From NCBI RefSeq assembly GCF_017744045.1, contig NZ_JAGHRD010000001.1: a stretch of DNA of 64,000 nt. One strand, given 5' to 3'. Position numbers and translations under genes: made by a program. This DNA comes from Pelagimonas sp017744045. GTDB lineage: Bacteria; Pseudomonadota; Alphaproteobacteria; Rhodobacterales; Rhodobacteraceae. The notes under the pieces are model-generated. The model had not been told where the DNA came from and searched no databases. It saw nothing but the letters and a program-made list of their open reading frames with translations. Every line of letters begins with the position of its first letter. Position 1 is the stretch's first letter. Of this stretch, positions 61,414 through 64,000 are shown piece after piece.

Positions 61414-62334
61414 TCAGACCTTCAGGTTCGGAATGATCTGCTTTTTGCGGCTCATGATGCCGGGCAGCACAACGCTGTCACCTTCAACAACCGCGCCAAA
61501 GCTCTTTTCTGCCACGCCTTTGACCACGTCATTTGGCACCAGCAGAGTGGCTTCTTCTTTCAGGATGTCGACCACAAAGAGCAGAACCTGATCGACACCG
61601 TCTTCTTCCTGAACAGTGGCATAGGTTTCCATGATCGACGCTTTGCGATCCAGCGGGATCTCAGGCGCTGTGGTTTCCAGAACCGACACACGGAATTTCA
61701 CGCCGTCGACTTCGTATTCCTTGCTGTCCATGCGGATCAGCTCTGCGTCCGAGAAGGCAGAGACGTCGGATTTCGCCGCAAACATCTCGCCCGCATAGTC
61801 GGTGACGTTTACACCCAGATCCGCCGCCAAAGCGGCCACAACTTCGCGGTCACGGTCGGTGGTGGTGGGGGAGCGGAATTCCAGCGTGTCAGAGAGGATG
61901 CAGGTCAGGGCCGCGCCTTTGATGGCTTCGGGCATCTTGGCGACATCGTCCCCCATCAGGTCATACATGATGGTCGCGGTGCAGGCGAGCGGACGGATGG
62001 TGATGTCGATTGGGCCTTTGGTTTCCAGGCCGCCAACCAGTTTGTGGTGGTCGATGATGGCCTGAACGTCGGCGCTATTGATATTGGCGGGCAGTTCGGC
62101 GGGGTTGTTGGTGTCAACCACAACGCAGGCCTGGCCATCGTCCACGTCGGAGATGATGCGCGGCTTGGGCAGGTCCCAGCGCTGCAGCATCCAGGCGGCT
62201 TCGGTGTTGGGTTCACCCAGCAGAACCGCCTCGGCGTCGCCGCCCTGGACGGTGTTCATATACCAGCTCCACAGGATCGGAGAGCCGGTGGAATCGGTGT
62301 CGGGGGATTTGTGGCCAAATACCAGGGTCGTCAT
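61414..62334 (-). CDS. ppaC: Manganese-dependent inorganic pyrophosphatase
   Basis: A family II pyrophosphatase (DHH phosphoesterase) of 306 residues. It hydrolyses diphosphate to drive biosynthesis. Metal ligands are in FGHKSPDTDS near the N-terminus, VVVDTNNP, and IIDHHKLVGG (the DHH motif). The C-terminal DHHA2 domain has SFGAVVEGDSVVLPGIMSRKKQIIP. The ATG is chosen at 62334, with AAGGAATGCATC in front. Family II enzymes prefer Mn, and the window also holds an Mn/Zn importer. Confidence 0.96.
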   Translation of the reverse strand: MTTLVFGHKSPDTDSTGSPILWSWYMNTVQGGDAEAVLLGEPNTEAAWMLQRWDLPKPRIISDVDDGQACVVVDTNNPAELPANINSADVQAIIDHHKLVGGLETKGPIDITIRPLACTATIMYDLMGDDVAKMPEAIKGAALTCILSDTLEFRSPTTTDRDREVVAALAADLGVNVTDYAGEMFAAKSDVSAFSDAELIRMDSKEYEVDGVKFRVSVLETTAPEIPLDRKASIMETYATVQEEDGVDQVLLFVVDILKEEATLLVPNDVVKGVAEKSFGAVVEGDSVVLPGIMSRKKQIIPNLKV

Positions 62335-62433
62335 GATGCATTCCTTAACAAAGGTCCGGTTTGCGCGCCTTCTAGCGCTGCAAACAAGCCTTGTCACCCC
62401 GCCAGAGCGGAACTGCGACCATTGCGGCCAGCG

Positions 62434-62483
62434 CCCCAAATTTCATCGATGAAATTTGCAAATTCCGTGCACGGAATTTGGGG
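62434..62483. repeat. Twin palindrome, copy 3
   Basis: AAATTTCATCGATGAAATTT (62438-62457), then GC, then AAATTCCGTGCACGGAATTT (62460-62479), flanked by CCCC (62434-62437) and GGGG (62480-62483). Both palindromes are perfect, and the flanks could pair to close a larger structure. It lies in the gap between alkB and ppaC. Confidence 0.9.
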
Positions 62484-63617
62484 TCAGCGCGGCATTGGGG
62501 TCTTGTGCTTGTTATAGGCGGACCAATCGGTGATTTCGGGGTAATAGATCTGCCGCCAGCGCCGCACCTTGGGGTTCATCACCCGTTTCCACAGCGGCGG
62601 GATCATCGCGTAGACCGCCATGAATGGATAGCCATAGGGCAGTTGCGGGGCCTCGGCTTCGTCGTGGTTTTGCAACAGCGGAAAGCGGCGATCGGGTTTG
62701 TAATGGTGGTCGGAATGGCGTTGCAGGTTGATCAGCAGCCAGTTGGTGGCCTTATGCGCGGCGTTCCAGCTGTGGCGTGGCATGACATGTTCATATTTTC
62801 CATCGCCAAGATGTTTGCGGGTCAGCCCGTAATGTTCGGTGTAGTTCACCACCTCAAGCTGCCAGATCGCAATCCCGGCCTGGATCGCAAACAAGAAGAG
62901 CCCATACCAGCCGCCGACCAAATAGGCGCAAAGCAGCATCGCGCCTTGCAAGCCCCAATAGCGCCAGAACGGGTTCTTGGCGCTGTGCCAGGGCAGGTTC
63001 TTGCGCGCCAGAAGCTCGCGTTCGGCCTTGAAGGAAGAGTGCAGGCTTTGGCGCAGAACGCGGGGGTAAAAGCGGTGAAAGCCTTCGTTATAGCGCGCGG
63101 TGACCGGGTCGCGCGGCGTGCCGACATAGCGGTGATGGACCAGCAGGTGTTCCGAACGGAAATGCGAATAGAGCACCATGGCCATGAGAATATCTCCTAG
63201 CCAGCGCTCGAACCGGTTGCGCTGATGCATGAGCTCATGGGCATAGACGATCCCCACGGTGCCACTCATCACCCCAGTGCCGAACATGACGCCAAAGACC
63301 TCCCAACCGCCCAAATGATCGGCGCGCGCCACATAGGCGACCAGACCCATGATGGTCAGGAACTGCAAAGGCACCCAGATTTGGGTCAGGAGTTTGTACC
63401 AGAAGAGTTGGTCATCGCTGGTATCGAGATCGGCGTCTTCGGTGTTGAGGCCGACCAGCAGGTCGATGGCCGAGAACAAATACCAGGTGACCAGAGGGGT
63501 GATCACCACCCACCAACCGCCCATGAATGCGCCGAACCAGACCAGGGGGATCAGGATGAAGGACAGAAAGAAGGGCAGGGCCGAGCTGAACTTGGCAACT
63601 TGCGAAGCGGGAACCAT
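62484..63617 (-). CDS. alkB: Alkane 1-monooxygenase
   Basis: A 377-residue integral-membrane di-iron hydroxylase of medium- or long-chain alkanes. The histidine boxes are HELMH, EHLLVHH and LQRHSDHH, and the alkane-hydroxylase signature NYTEHYGL is present. Several hydrophobic helices (ALPFFLSFILIPLVWFGAF, then the GGWWVVITPLVTWYLFSAIDLL segment). Rubredoxin partners are not in the window. AGGAGTCCCGCA precedes the ATG. Confidence 0.95.
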   Translation of the reverse strand: MVPASQVAKFSSALPFFLSFILIPLVWFGAFMGGWWVVITPLVTWYLFSAIDLLVGLNTEDADLDTSDDQLFWYKLLTQIWVPLQFLTIMGLVAYVARADHLGGWEVFGVMFGTGVMSGTVGIVYAHELMHQRNRFERWLGDILMAMVLYSHFRSEHLLVHHRYVGTPRDPVTARYNEGFHRFYPRVLRQSLHSSFKAERELLARKNLPWHSAKNPFWRYWGLQGAMLLCAYLVGGWYGLFLFAIQAGIAIWQLEVVNYTEHYGLTRKHLGDGKYEHVMPRHSWNAAHKATNWLLINLQRHSDHHYKPDRRFPLLQNHDEAEAPQLPYGYPFMAVYAMIPPLWKRVMNPKVRRWRQIYYPEITDWSAYNKHKTPMPR

Positions 63618-63681
63618 TGCGGGACTCCTGATTTTGTCAGGGGCATCCTAGGGTTAGGTCGCTTGGTTTGGCAAGGCTGGG

Positions 63682-63752
63682 CGGGGGAGGGGCGCTGCCC
63701 CTCTTGTCGCAGGCGACAATTCACCCCGGGATATTTTTGGCCCAAAGAAACC
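63682..63752 (+). repeat. GC-hairpin plus TATTTTTGGCCC-tail intergenic element
   Basis: AGGGGCGCTGCCCCT hairpin, a second TGTCGCAGGCGACA hairpin, then CCCCGGGATATTTTTGG and CCCAAAGAAAC. It lies between the mutY and alkB genes. Confidence 0.85.
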
Positions 63753-63785
63753 TGGGGTCAGGGTGTATTGTTTTGACCCTAAGGC

Positions 63786-64000
63786 CTATCCCTTGCTGGC
63801 GAGGTCAAAGGCTTTGCGCATCACGGTCGGCAGGTCGTTGCGGTCGAATTCGCCGGGCTCGACAAACATGCCCTGTTCGGGTTTGCGATCCATGGGGACG
63901 AGGGCGGTCATGACCTTCAGGCGCAGGTGGAAATGGGTGAAGGTGTGGCGGGCTTCGGCGTTGAGCTCTTTCCATTCGGCGCGGATCGGGGGGGCGGGGC
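63786..64000 (-). CDS. mutY: A/G-specific adenine glycosylase MutY, C-terminal part
   Basis: The last 70 or so residues of a minus-strand protein whose start is beyond the window. The frame reads RHTFTHFHLRLKV, then a GEFDRNDLPTVMRKAFDLA ending, typical of the C-terminal NUDIX-like domain of MutY that recognises 8-oxoguanine opposite adenine. The catalytic helix-hairpin-helix and 4Fe-4S parts are not in the window. The stop TAG is at 63786-63788. Confidence 0.85.
   Translation of the reverse strand, partial: PAPPIRAEWKELNAEARHTFTHFHLRLKVMTALVPMDRKPEQGMFVEPGEFDRNDLPTVMRKAFDLASKG

Overview
The window is a gene-dense stretch of chromosome from an alphaproteobacterium, most likely a marine member of the Rhodobacteraceae (Roseobacter group). 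This rests on gene content and relatedness judged by eye: ImuB and DnaE2 mutasis genes with GTTC-N7-GTTC LexA boxes, an ALDH16-type double aldehyde dehydrogenase, AlkB, an IalB-family protein, a manganese-dependent pyrophosphatase, and recurrent high-G+C intergenic hairpins ending in a TATTTTTGGCC(A)AAGAAG-like tail. No rRNA, tRNA, CRISPR array, insertion sequence, integrase or phage gene was seen. The sequence reads as core chromosome with a few accessory genes.

Layout. 1-3.3 kb: end of a galactose-catabolism operon (dgoK, dgoA, GH42 beta-galactosidase) facing rlmN across a terminator. 4.7-8.5 kb: ABM-domain protein with a WYL regulator, IalB-like protein, asparaginase II, serB. 8.6-10.9 kb: SOS-type imuB and a coiled-coil protein. 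11-19.5 kb: glutathione-dependent formaldehyde dehydrogenase, GNAT, a membrane winged-helix protein, small secreted proteins, uraH, a HEAT-like protein, FkbM methyltransferase, smpB, mercaptopyruvate sulfurtransferase and an aromatic aminotransferase. 19.7-22.7 kb: dnaE2, in the same orientation as imuB but about 9.5 kb away. 22.8-26.7 kb: an Mn/Zn-type ABC importer with a Fur-family-like box. 26.9-30.4 kb: deoC and ALDH16. 30.4-33.7 kb: DUF2975/XRE pair, lipoprotein, rsfS-rlmH, uppP. 33.9-40.9 kb: glutamate synthase gltD and gltB with a GFA-family gene between them. 41-49.3 kb: mtgA, tpm, GST, queG, msrB-msrA, a cysteine-rich membrane protein, a methyltransferase. 49.5-64 kb: FadH-like flavoprotein, creD, DUF4399, AEC permease, LysR, OmpA-like protein, AhpD-like protein, GNAT, CinA-like protein, sfsA, ppaC, alkB and the end of mutY.

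How the parts connect. ImuB and DnaE2 are the translesion pair of the alphaproteobacterial mutasome. Both have LexA-type boxes here, but the usual imuA is not next to imuB and DnaE2 looks shortened. DeoC and ALDH16 plausibly handle deoxyribose-derived aldehyde. rsfS-rlmH is a ribosome-maturation pair. msrB-msrA repairs methionine sulfoxide. The most distinctive non-coding content is three repeat families (a 64-bp two-hairpin module, the TATTTTTGGCC-tailed element, and a twin AT-rich palindrome) and several operator-like inverted repeats.
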